Notes under the pieces: generated by a model
The model's input: the letters and a program-made list of their open reading frames with translations, nothing else
What the model was told of the DNA's origin: nothing
Database searches by the model: none
Assembly: GCA_003049485.1 (NCBI GenBank)
Contig: PYST01000349.1
Span: forward strand, 1 to 40,623
DNA length: 40,623 nt
Source of the DNA: Ophioceras dolichostomum
Lineage: Eukaryota > Ascomycota > Sordariomycetes > Magnaporthales > Ophioceraceae
Direction: 5' to 3'
Shown here: positions 9,351-19,635 of the stretch, in pieces
Layout: the number at the start of each line of letters is the position of its first letter
How positions within the stretch are numbered: the stretch's first letter is position 1
Program-made: the position numbers and the translations under genes

Positions 9351-11795
9351 TTAGGTTGTGTAGCCAAGGTTGTTCCCAGGAGCAGACCAGTTAAAAGAGA
9401 GGTCTGGAGGGACATCCAATTGGTCGAAGTTGAACAAGGTAGAGTCGCCAAGGCCGAGGAAGGCGTTGCCACCCCCCATGCTCATACCCATGTTCATACC
9501 CATGTTCATGCTCATCCCCATGCCGTTGGGGAGCGGCGAAGACGGAGCCGGGGTGCTGCCCCGGGATCGGAACCCCATCGTCGCCGGAGGTGAGGTGACG
9601 CGAGATTGCGGGAGCGGGGCCGGGGGCGGCGCGTACTCTTCCTGGTACTTCTTGATCACCGCCTCGAACAAGGTGAAGATCTTGGGCTCTAGGTCCGGGA
9701 GGAGGCCCTCCAGCCGCTTGTCGATCTCGTTGGAGAAATGTTCTTTCACCAGTGGTGGCAGTTCGCGGTGGATGTACTCGCCGAAGTGGTTGATGTCACC
9801 CGCCTTTGGCTGCGGCCCATCGTAGTCTTGGTCGTGGAAAATCGTCTGTTAACAGAACAGAAGCAAAACGAATCTCTATTTCTCTTGGGAAGTTTTTGGG
9901 AGGTTGGGTATCGTGCTGTGGATGAAGTAGTCGCAGTTTTTTTCCCCTCCTAATATTTTGTCTAACCGGGTGGTCCTCTATACTGTGCTGGGTGGGAAGG
10001 AATCAAAGTTCAAACAACAACCGACCCCACCAGTTGCCTTTCGCTAGGCTTCAGGGGAGGCAATAGTTGGCTTGGTCTTCTGTTGGATGGTCTAAATGAC
10101 ATGTGATGGCGGTGGTGATGATGACAACCTCGGTGGTGAGAGAAGAGGGACCCTTCTGCTTACATGGGTTGGCGGGGACTGGCTGGCCTGGGAAGAGGAT
10201 CTTGTAGATATCGTCCCACTTCTTGCGCTCAGAACCCTTCGGCTTTCGTCGCCGCAGCTCCGTCTCGACGGCTTGGTCGAAGCGAGTATCATCATGACTC
10301 GCAATCTTCAAGAGACACGGTGTCTGGCGCCGTTGGTGCTCTTTGAGGTGTTTGTCGTCGGGAAATTCAGCGAGGCATCTGGGGCACATGAATCGTGGGA
10401 GCATGTGTCTGCGATAGAGATGCTCTCTATTTGAAGGGGTTTCCACCATCACGGTCAGTCAAGAGAAGAGGAAATGGGGGTTGAGACGGATGTAGCAGAC
10501 GGTGTGGAAAGGAATGTGGACGTTCGCGTACTTAAGCCGATGTACCTCAGGCCATCCTGGTCCGCAGCACGTCTTCTGATTCCTGAAGCGGTCGGGATAT
10601 CGCTTGAAGAAGGGACATGCGAACAGCTTCTCCGTCTCCTTCTTGACACGCTTGCTACCTTTCCGCTTGCCGTCATCGCCGCCGTCGCCGTCGTTCTCCC
10701 CCACGCCGTCACCGTCACAATCGTCGCTGTCCCTCTGCGATCGCTTCTGGCCGGCCAAGGACCGCTTAGGACCGCCGCCCGAGCCACCAGAGCCACCGCC
10801 GGAGCCACCGGGGCCATGAGAGCCGCTGCAGCCGCCATCATCGTCTCTGCACTCGTGGTCATTATTGGCAGTACATTGGCACTCGACGCCGTAGGTGTTC
10901 TCCAGCCAGGGACGGAAGAACGCGTAGAAGCGTGTCATCAGCTTCTCTAGAGCCTCGCTCTTCCGTTGTTTCAGGACCTCTTGGGCGCAGAGAGTAGACA
11001 TGGAGCTGGCAGTGCTCGCCTCTGACCGAGGCGAGTCCGGCGCGCTGCTGGAGTAGTCGGAATCATCATCGCTCTCGGAGTCATGGCGGCGGTAGACTCG
11101 ATCTGTGTCACGGGGATGCAAGGGGACCTTGGCAAGGGCGTTTAAAGAATTCGTGCTGAGTGTGACATGACTTCAGTGCCATCATCGGCAGAGTCAGCCT
11201 AAGGGCTCTTGTTCTAGTGCATGCTAACGGAATGGTCATTGCAAAATACACTCACGATTTCCTTGCTTGATATGTTCCGCTGGAGTCCACACTGGCGCCG
11301 CTCCTGTCCGAAGGTCGGGGCGAAGAGTAGCTGGAGTATCGAGCTCTCTGTGACACCCCTCTTTTGTTAGCAGGTGACCAACCCCTTGCAGCTAGCGTGG
11401 CACGACTTCAGGGGCTACCCAGGCAGGCGCAAGCAGGACGGGGCACAAAAGGCGGGGAGTAGAGTCCAAAAAGCAAGCAAGGTAACACCAACATTGTCGG
11501 TGGACTTAGCCGGCGATGAGCGAGCAGATTGCTGCTCTCGCGGGCCAGGAGTGGACTGTGCAAAGTATTTGCCGTATTTGTCCGAGCCCACCATACCTGC
11601 ACTGCCGCTCAGGCGGGAGTGAATTGGCTGGTGAAGCTTCGATGTCCAGCGTATTTTGGAGCCCGGGCCCCAGGTGTATTGGATGGATGAGAGGTGCAGC
11701 AGCGGCTGGAAGGGGCCGTTCAACGTATGGTGATTATAAGGTGCAGGGCCGAGGACGAGGGGCATCTCGAGCTTGAGCTGTAGCACTAGCTGCAA
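9351..11795 (-). CDS. Fungal C2H2-type zinc-finger protein (zinc-finger gene A)
   Basis: Proposed exons on the minus strand are 11795-11493, 11347-11256, 11155-10532, 10426-10164 and 9845-9351. The core module is well supported: CPFFKRYPDRF, then CCGPGWPEVHRLK, an intron inside the Lys codon (AA|A), EHLYRRHMLPRFMCPRC and a second finger ending HQRRQTPC. This fungal-specific pair of atypical fingers suggests a nuclear DNA-binding regulator. Upstream are a Ser/Asp-rich stretch and a Gly/Ser-rich linker with an NLS-like KRKGSKRVKKE. The C-terminus has a Met/Gly/Asn repeat and an acidic-hydrophobic segment (LFNFDQLDVPPDLSFNW) that could activate transcription (inference). The first two exons are inferred from reading phase and donor/acceptor quality and are less certain. 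The junction between the last two proposed exons is out of phase by one base, so a microexon, another splice site or an indel must exist there. Confidence 0.7.
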
Positions 11796-14491
11796 GTCCG
11801 ATGTGTGGCTCCGTGGCTCATCATGCGTGGTCTGACAAGGTATGGAGGTAAATCAGGCAATTGGAGAAAGTGTAGATGAGGTGAAGCGGGAGGTGGAGGA
11901 GGCCAGACGACGACAGAAGGACGGATGAGCGGCGACAGGTGAGGTGAGAGGGAATCTCGTTGCGGGGAAGGAACGTAGTACCAATTGCTGCGTGTTTGAC
12001 TGCCTGGGTGAACTTGAACTGACTGGGTCATGAAGGGGTCCAGATGATCAGACCAGATAAGCGTTGAGGCAAGCAGGATGGGTGATGCTGATTATGGGAG
12101 AGTGAGGTTGGGTTGCTCTTGGAGGTAAGAAGAAGAGAAGACTCTCGCATCAAGAAGAAATCATCTTCACCTGACGGCCATAACCACGGTATTTATGCAC
12201 ACCAAGTTTACGCAAATGCGCAAACCCGGCGTGGAGGGGGAGCAGATAGCGTGCGCAGAGCGGACGGAGGGGACGGGTCAGAACCATCCGTCCCGCGAGC
12301 AGCGAGCAGGCACAGCGACCCAAGAACCCTGCGATTCTCCAATCACACAGGCCAATCTCCGCTCCCCTTGTGCTCCCGCAAGACGGAGAACGCAATTGAG
12401 CAATGAGCAGCGAAGGGCACGCCACGTCACAAGCCCGCTTGCTGCAACATCCCACACCCCTCTTGTCTTCCTGCACAACTTATGTGCGTGGGACCAACAT
12501 ACATCTCGACGGGAAAGTGCTGCTTCTAGCCAATCGCACGAGGCAAGGCTGCGATTGTGGAGCATGTGCGGGAATCGGAGGCTCCCGTTGAATCTGCGGG
12601 GCAGTTCCCGATAATGAGAATTGCACCAAACTCGCTTCGCTGGTGTGTAGTAGATGTCGTCGGCATGGAGGGTGGAAAGTGCAAAGTTGCGGGAAGATTC
12701 AGGGGTAAAGTGGTAAGGGGCTCAGCGGTAAAATCCGCACATTGGTGATGGCTTCACTTACCGGAAAATTTGAGTGGACGACAGGCTCGTGCCATCCTTA
12801 ATGCCCTTAATACAATTGTGGAGGGTGTGATCCTACGGGTCGGCACTTTCGGGCTGATTGTAGAAGTGCCGACGAGGTATTCCAACGTTAGAACGACGAA
12901 GAAATTGACATTTAGACGCCTAGGACACTGCGAGGCTGATATCTTTTGTCAAATCATCGACCAGCGGGGGGTTGTTTGACTGGGGATTGTGCTTGAAGGC
13001 TCGAAGCTAAAGAACATGTTATCGCCTAGCCTAGGCGACGATATGACTACTGTATACCGGCGGTGTAAGTGAAGCTAAATCCACAGGCAAGGGTTGGGCG
13101 GTTTTGGAGCTGTCTTGGAGATAGACACAATCAGACCAAAGTGCTTCGTTGTGGGTGCCTTTGTGGAGATATGAAGTTGTCGTTCTCATTCCTGCCGAGG
13201 AAGCCGTGGGACAGCCACAACTATCTGGAAAGTCATCGAGCGGTAAAAAAAAAGAAAGCAAAGGCATGTCCTAAAAGGATAACGGCAATAATTTGTGGAT
13301 CAGAGTCGATCTCACGGAAGCGATTTAGAGTATTTTTGCCGTGCGGGCACTGCTGGGGAAAGGGATCTCGGTATCCAATGGAGGTTATGAAGGGACAAGG
13401 AGGAGACCACAAAGAAAGGACTTGATCTGACCATCTATATGGATCTTCGTACTGTTAGAGTCTTGAGATGCAAGCCAAACCCAGGCAAGTCGCGTTGCCC
13501 ATATCCACAAGTGTAGTAAAGCCCTAGGAGTGGCTCTGGACTGCCCGAGCACAACTCCCGAGTTTCTCCCAAGAACCGGAGGAATAGGAGGACCGGAGAA
13601 ACCCGGGGAGGCGGAGGTCAAAGATGCAGGAGTCACAAGGCTATAAGTAGGTCACTTGAGCCTAGAATACCCCAACTGCGAGGCACACCGATTTGCCCTA
13701 TCGTTGCGCATCAAGAGGCGGGATATCGCCGTGTTCCCTAGCACGCTGGATGGGTCTCAGCAGGGGTCTCGGCAGAGGCGTGACCAACACAAATCTTGAC
13801 CACAGGAAAGGACGGCAGAGGAGATGCCCGTCCTGACGGTCATCCCAACGGATGAAAGGAACCTTCAAGAACACACTACCGGTCGCGTTGTGGATGTCTT
13901 TTACGACCAAGGTTGATGCACTTGGCAACATTGGGAAAGATTACTTCGGCTAGATTGAGCTGACGCCGTCGAGGAAAGAGAGCACAAAGGCAGCTTGGGA
14001 ACCCACAAAGTAGCGCCACGAAGGTTCAAAGTTCAGATGGCTTTACTCAAGACGAGGCCAGGACACGTTGACAACGCCTCAAGTTCTGGAAGGAGTTGAA
14101 TTTAGGTTGCCCATCATCAGCGGGGCTCTTCGTTTTCAGGGGCTCGTTTCAAGTCACCCATGCTAAGATTAGTCAGCCAATAACCCTGCCTGGTATGGCG
14201 GGCGGTTCTCCACACAAGCTTTTGTGCAGCTCAGCTCTGGGTATCTCGACAACTCAAACTCGCAACGGCGTCCTCGAGCCCGCAGTGTATAGTACGAATA
14301 CTTTACTAGCTACCTATGTATGTCTAATTTAAGCACACGCTGTCCTTGGAGACTGGCATGTTTAATACCCGAAAACCTCGAACAGTCTAACTGCTTCGGG
14401 TCTCCCGCTCTTTTGTCACGAAACACAACAAGTAAACCGGGCCAAGCGCGAGCGAAACAACCGACGACGCCTCGGAGATATCATACGCACA
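11796..14491. other. Divergent intergenic region between zinc-finger genes A and B
   Basis: About 2.7 kb lie between two divergently transcribed zinc-finger genes and presumably hold both promoters and leaders. Several frames of 60-140 codons occur on both strands (for example 12195-12614 plus), but they overlap one another and show no domain. No tRNA-like or transposon-like structure was recognised. Confidence 0.5.
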
Positions 14492-16005
14492 ATGAATTCT
14501 ACACGAGGACGAGGACGGCCTAGGAAGTCGGGGATCTACACGGCGTCGGCCCCGGCCACGGTCGCTGTGCAGCAGGTGCCGGCGCAGGAGGCCACCTCCC
14601 ACACAGCGCGGGATGCGCGCCGCCTGACAGACACGGAAATCCTCGCGATGGAGCGCATGTTCATCTCCTCCAGGGTCTCGGTCGACGACATCGCGGACGC
14701 GTTCAAGGTCGCTAAGCGCTCGGTACAGAGGTACAAGCGGCTGTTCGAGGAGCAAGGCTCAATTACACAGCGCAAGTTGACAGAAAGCTGGGCAAAGTTC
14801 AAGCCCATCCATCTCGAAGTCAGTACATACCCGACCAGAACTGCTCTGTAAGTCCCTTCCCATCTACATACCTGGAGCCTGCTCCTAATGCACCCTGCTG
14901 TTCACCCACAGTAGAAATGTCTAGAGCTCCTTGAAAAGGACAGCAGCCTCGAACACCGCCACCTCCAAGCGTACCTCCTCGAGAACTTCGACCTCAAAGT
15001 CAGCCGGAGCCTGCTCAGCGCGAAGCTCAAGCAGGCGAGAGCCAACGGCCAACTCAAGAGGCCAGGGCAGCCCCAGCCACCTGCTCCCGTGTTTCGCCAG
15101 AGCCTACCAAGCCCGATCCAGCCGCCACAGCCAGAGAACCCGCTATTCCGGCCCCTCGCAGCGCGAGGACGGCTCCAGCCGCCAGCCCCCGTGTTCCGTC
15201 AGAGCTTGCCAATGCCCGGACAGATACAACCGCCAGCGCCAGACTCGGGTCCACAGACAACGACCGTAGAATACTTAGACGGGGATGATGCGGACGCGGA
15301 CGCCGATGACGACAGTATGGACCAATCGGGAGAAAATGGGCTAGGGCCGCCAAGAAACGGCACCGACTTCCACGCCCAGGCTGCAGACGGACGGCCATTA
15401 TTTGTTTGTCCTTTCTTCAGAAAGGAACCGCACGCTTACCAGGAGCGGTTCTGTCGGGCGGGATACGTGCGCATTAATGACCTAAAGTGAGTCCCCATCT
15501 CGCCCTCCCCTTGAATCCTGGCCTATTCGTCTGTCGTTGCGTGATATGTACCTTGCATCGTTTCTTTACGACTCTCCACCCTAGGGCCCTGGGCATCAGT
15601 ACCCAATTGTACCAGTATAGTAAGGAATTACCCCCCCAAGTACCTCAATGCTGACGAGCGCGGTCTCCCAACAGACACCACCTATACCGCAACCACTGCA
15701 AGCCCCGCGTCCTCTGCTTCCGCTGCGACTCCGTCTTCAACGAGGCCAAGGACCTGGAGACGCACCAGCGCCAGCCCGCTGCCTGCCAGCTCCGCCCCCT
15801 CTCGTTCCGCGGCGGCCTGGACGAGGAGCAGGAGCGCAAGGTGCGCAAGCAGCCGCCTCCACACAACGCGACGGAGTCGGTGTCCTGCTGGCACAAGCTC
15901 GTCGAGTTCGCATTCCCGGGCAGTCTGCCGAACACGAGGGACGCGAAGGGCACGGGGCTGGACCCGTATCTGTGGGAGTCTGAGAGGGTTGCTGAGCCTG
16001 CTTGA
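14492..16005 (+). CDS. AT-hook / transposase-type HTH / zinc-finger fusion protein (zinc-finger gene B)
   Basis: Exons 14492-14818, 14915-15486 and 15675-16005 splice cleanly into about 409 residues. Residues 5-13 form an AT-hook (RGRGRPRKSG). Next comes a helix-turn-helix (LTDTEILAMERMF to VAKRSVQRYKRLFEEQGS, about 45-92). A winged-helix-like segment (KCLELLEKDSSLEHRHLQAY, then LLENFDLKVSRSLLSAKLKQA, about 110-150) follows. This HTH plus winged-helix order is that of the N-terminal DNA-binding half of IS630/Tc1-mariner-type transposases, but no DDE catalytic domain follows. Instead there is a Pro-rich linker with a duplicated PPAPVFRQSLP, an acidic patch (DGDDADADADDD) and the fungal finger module CPFFRKEP...C...INDLK^HHLYRNH...CFRCDSVF...HQRQPAAC. 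The intron splits the same Lys codon as in gene A. A nuclear DNA-binding role is inferred. Confidence 0.8.
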
Positions 16006-16118
16006 GGGGAGGAGGTATCGCGTTGTAGATGGGGGAATTACATATCGGCACTACCAATATTGAGCATCAGAAAAGGTACCTAGGTATCTATCTTGGCTCG
16101 ACGGGCTATAAAGAGCTC

Positions 16119-18073
16119 TCAGCCACGGCTTCGACCCCCGCGCTTTTCGCCTGCCTGGACCTGGTCCGGCAATAACCTCCACGCGTCGTCTTGGTTCTTG
16201 ATGCCAGCGATGCCGCAACCTCGGTGGCCCCATTTCTCGGCGAAGACGCGGTTGCCTGTCTCGGCTTGCATGCGGAGCCCTGCCTCGAACCCGTCCGGGT
16301 CACGATAGAAAGGCTCGCCTTGGCCTCCAGACTGCCGTGCACTCCGTCGCCGTCCACCACCGCCGTGCTCATCATCGGCTCGCTGCTTCCGCGGCTGCAT
16401 GCGGGAGGCGACCTCGATCAGGTGATGGAACGACTCGCCGCGCTTCGCCGCGACCGATAGGTGGCGCACATGTTGCGCTTTCTCTGCCACCTTGTCATCA
16501 CCCCTGCGCTTTCCCTCCGAATCCTCTTGGTATTCGGATTCGGAGCCCAAGGCGATCTGTCCCGTATCCTCGCCCTTCTTCTGCCCCTGCTTCCCCGCGC
16601 CGCCGAGGTCGCCCGCAAAGGTCGCGCGCACGCTCGGTATCCTGAACAGAGCGCCGAGGTCGTCAAGCGCCGCCTCCACCTCCATCACCAACCCGATGTC
16701 AGACTCTCCCTGCCGGTACCCTGCCCACATGAGCCGGTTGTACATGTCGCAGTTGGCGGATTCGTCGTCGTCGCCGGAGATTTGCGTGTCCCAGCCGCCG
16801 ACGGAGAGGATCGCCTCCCGCCGCGTGAGCGTCAGGCGGTCGTAGGCGAAGAAGTGGTTCGCCCATCTCGGGGAACCTCGTTTGATGAGCTCGCGGAGTA
16901 CCGAGACGGCGCGCATGTAGAGCGAGCTAGATAGGCCATCGTCGTCGTCATCGTTATCGTCCTCTTGGGAGAAGACTAGCACGTTTGGACGTGACCAGAA
17001 ATAGGTCTCCCATTGCTTCTCGAGGGCAGTCCTATGCATGAGGCATGTGGTGTCAGCTAGTTGACTTCGCTTCGACATCGCTGGTCGTAGCGGCCCTAAC
17101 GCTTCTTACCAGGCATAGAAGTTCTGCAGCTGCGCGAAGCTCAGGAGTGTTGGGGTCTGCTGGTCGGGACCGATGTTCTTCAGGTCAGCCATGCACATAA
17201 CCTGCACGACGAGAGAACTACCGAGAACAAAGTCTAGAAGCCCTTTTGGTCCATGTCAAGAAAGGAAAGGGGGCGGCTTAGGCTCGGCCTACGTACCACA
17301 ATAACGTTAACCCCCAAAATCTCAAGCTGTGTATGGTTCAGATAAAACAAGTTCTGCAGCGACAGCCGCCCATCGCGGTTCGCGAACATGGAGCCCGTGT
17401 TCTCGACGACCCAGATGTCCTCGGCGGGCCACCCGGCGGCGACGTAGCTGCTCACGCACTGCAGCAGCAGCGGCCAGTCGCGGGTGAACCCGATCAGAAG
17501 CGGCGTCTGCTCGGGGACGTGGTGGTGATTTGGGGGAGAATGCCGCGCAACGGCCTTGAGGTGCTTCCTTCGCAGCGCTGTGGCGTCCTTTAAAGAGGAC
17601 ACCGTGCTCAGGAGCGGGAAGGGGTCTGCCACTGGTGGCGATGCTGGACGAGCGGGCTTGTACATTGGTGGTTTGCTTGGGGATGATGACTGGGAGGAGC
17701 CATCGCCATCGTTCTTCTCCTGCTGGTGCTTCAGGTGCGCGGCTCTGTCGGAGTCGTCTCCCACGCTGATGGCGGGCGTGGGGCTATGTGGTTTCGTGTG
17801 GTGTTTCTCGGCGCGCTCGAAGCTAAGCAGGTTCTCCTGGACGCGCTCGCGCTGCCGCTGCTTCTCGACCAGTCTCTGTCTGATCCACCTCTCCGTATCT
17901 GGGGTGCTGATGTAGTTGCCGTCGAGGCTCCAAAGATGCTTATTGCTCCGGCTCTGCCAGAGAGTGCCGCTGGATAGTAGCCATTGGTAAGCAGAGCCCG
18001 TCGAGAGGAGGCAATATAGTATCGACAGCGACGCCGCGAAAAGCAGCAGACGCAATCGCGATCGCAGCGGCAT
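16119..18073 (-). CDS. Type II membrane glycosyltransferase-like protein
   Basis: Three exons, 18073-17297, 17201-17110 and 17031-16119, are joined by introns of 95 and 78 nt with GTACGT and GTAAGA donors, giving about 593 residues. An N-terminal signal anchor (LLLFAASLSILYCLLS, about residues 9-25) and a charged, Ser/Pro-rich stem suggest a Golgi type II protein. The catalytic-like part begins at TPLLIGFTRDWPLLLQCVSSY. It continues through DIWVVENTG, NLFYLNHTQLEILGVNVIV, TPTLLSFAQLQNFYAW, YFWSRPNVLVFSQEDDND, YMRAVSVLREL, FFAYDRLTLTRREAILSVGGWDTQI and DCDMYNRL-like NCDMYNRLMWAGY. This pattern matches a widespread fungal family annotated as glycosyltransferases with a GT-A-like fold; donor and acceptor are unknown. 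The C-terminal 200 residues are charged and low in complexity. It converges on zinc-finger gene B with only 113 bp between stops. Confidence 0.7.
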
Positions 18074-18301
18074 GGCTGCTCGCTGGTGGTGATGTTCGCC
18101 CTCAAGTCAAGTTCAATATCTGTTCCGAAGCTGCCGAAGTATCTCGAACCATAGCTCGCCCCCCCGCCACCCTTATCTAGTGCTGCGGTAGGAAGGTGCC
18201 AAGTAGCTTGGCGAGCTTGTTAGTGCTGATCGAACGGTTATATGTACGTCGCTGGTAGGGAGTAGACCTGGAAGGATTCTTTGTGAGGTGAGCGCAACAG
18301 A

Positions 18302-18324
18302 CTACCTACCTACCTACCTACCTA
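18302..18324. repeat. (CTAC)n tetranucleotide microsatellite
   Basis: Five to six tandem copies of CTAC lie upstream of the glycosyltransferase-like gene. The same CCTA/TAGG unit recurs elsewhere in the window (near 3465, 19502-19533, 20601-20617 and 40385). Confidence 0.9.
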
Positions 18325-19123
18325 GTGAAGAGCATGAAAGTGAAGCTCGCTATCAGCTAAACCCCCACCCAGTTCTTGGATAATCCTGCGTATTGCCGTC
18401 GCCCAGGACGGCTCCTCGCGTGCCGGGTGAATGCACGGTTAGTGACCCACTGATAAGTGCCGTGGTTCCTGAATCTGGTCTTGCATGGGAGAGGGGGACA
18501 CACGATCATGCCGTGTTTTTTGGGTACAGAGGAAGAAAAAATACCTGGACAACACGGCATCGAATTATTCTGCATGAGGTAATCTGCTTATAGTGAATCG
18601 TGTTCATACCTAGACAGGTGACATCAATCGCTTGGCGATAGAGGATCAGACGAAAGATGGATACAACGAGTAGGTAGTTGAGGTCAGCAGCAAACAAAAT
18701 CTCAGTTGCCCAATTTACGGGTTGCCTAAGGTAGAGAAAAAAAGAAGCGAAAAGCAGCGTCGGCACGGAAAGAGAGCATCGTTATAGAAAGCGACACGGT
18801 ACACAGTTCTCCTGGGGAAGAAGAGAAGCTAAAGGGGGTTGTACAAGAAGATCTTAGGTTTTCGACAGACGGTACAACGCCTGTTGTACGCGGAAGCAGT
18901 TAATGAACGAACCGACTGAGCGAATATTAAGAAGACAAGCCAAGGGAAAAAAGACGCCCCCTAGAAAATATAAAAGAAGGGAAAAGATTTCGGCCGGATC
19001 AGTCTGCCTGCCTGGGCGAAATTGCCCCTATTTTTTTGGTTCATGTTTGGGTGGTGTCCTGGATATGCGCGCTCGCTCCTCCTCAGGGGGTATGTCGTTA
19101 TGAAGATAAGAGGGAGATATATG

Positions 19124-19172
19124 ACAAAAAAAAAGAAAAAAAAAGAAAAAAGGGAAGTAAGAAAAAAAAAAA
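19124..19172. repeat. A-rich low-complexity tract
   Basis: Successive A8-A11 runs are broken by single G or short G groups. They lie 3' of the DOCK-family gene. Confidence 0.85.
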
Positions 19173-19545
19173 GAGGATACAAGAATAAGAGGGAAAATTA
19201 AAACAAAGGAGATCAAAAGGCTCAGAGTTGGCTGGCTGGTCAGCTGGTTGACTGCCATCATCTTGTGCGATGAGGAAAGAGATCGATAGGTACAGGTAGG
19301 TATCCAGAACACTCGAGCGGCAAGAGGCAGAGTCCCCTGAAAAGAACGAAAAAAAGATTTGAAGAGACATGGAACAAGAGAAGCGAAGAAGAAGGCAACA
19401 CGAAGGAAAAAAAGAAACGAGAGAAAGGAAGAACAAAATCTAGGTTCCAAAAGGAGAGGACAAGAGAAGAAAACGAAGGCAGGGAAGGGCATCTACCTGG
19501 CTGGTAGGTAAGATGCTTAGGTACGTAGGTAGGTCAACCACATTG

Positions 19546-19581
19546 TGTCCGTCCGTCCGTCCATCCATCCACCCGTCCGTG
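19546..19581. repeat. (GTCC)n/(ATCC)n tetranucleotide tract
   Basis: GTCC is repeated four times and then grades into CATC/CACC/CGTC variants, about 55 bp beyond the DOCK gene stop codon, within its likely 3' UTR. Confidence 0.85.
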
Positions 19582-19635
19582 GAGGGGAGACAAGTACAGC
19601 AGACGCGACAGCGATGGAATGAATGAACCACATCA

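Larger units (their letters stand above)
18074..19635. other. Intergenic region, glycosyltransferase promoter to DOCK 3' end
   Basis: No gene is supported. The stretch from about 18890 to 19480 is strongly purine-rich on the plus strand and produces long Phe/Ser/Leu-rich frames on the minus strand that are compositional artefacts. It probably includes the 3' UTR of the DOCK gene and the promoter of the glycosyltransferase-like gene. Confidence 0.5.

Noticed and set aside
18302..18324. CRISPR-like or satellite array
   Set aside because: It is a simple tetranucleotide repeat without spacers; nothing resembling a CRISPR array exists in this eukaryotic window.
19028..19492. 154-codon Phe/Ser/Leu-rich minus-strand frame that looks like a membrane protein
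   Set aside because: It is produced by A/G-rich low-complexity DNA 3' of the DOCK gene; two frames are equally open.
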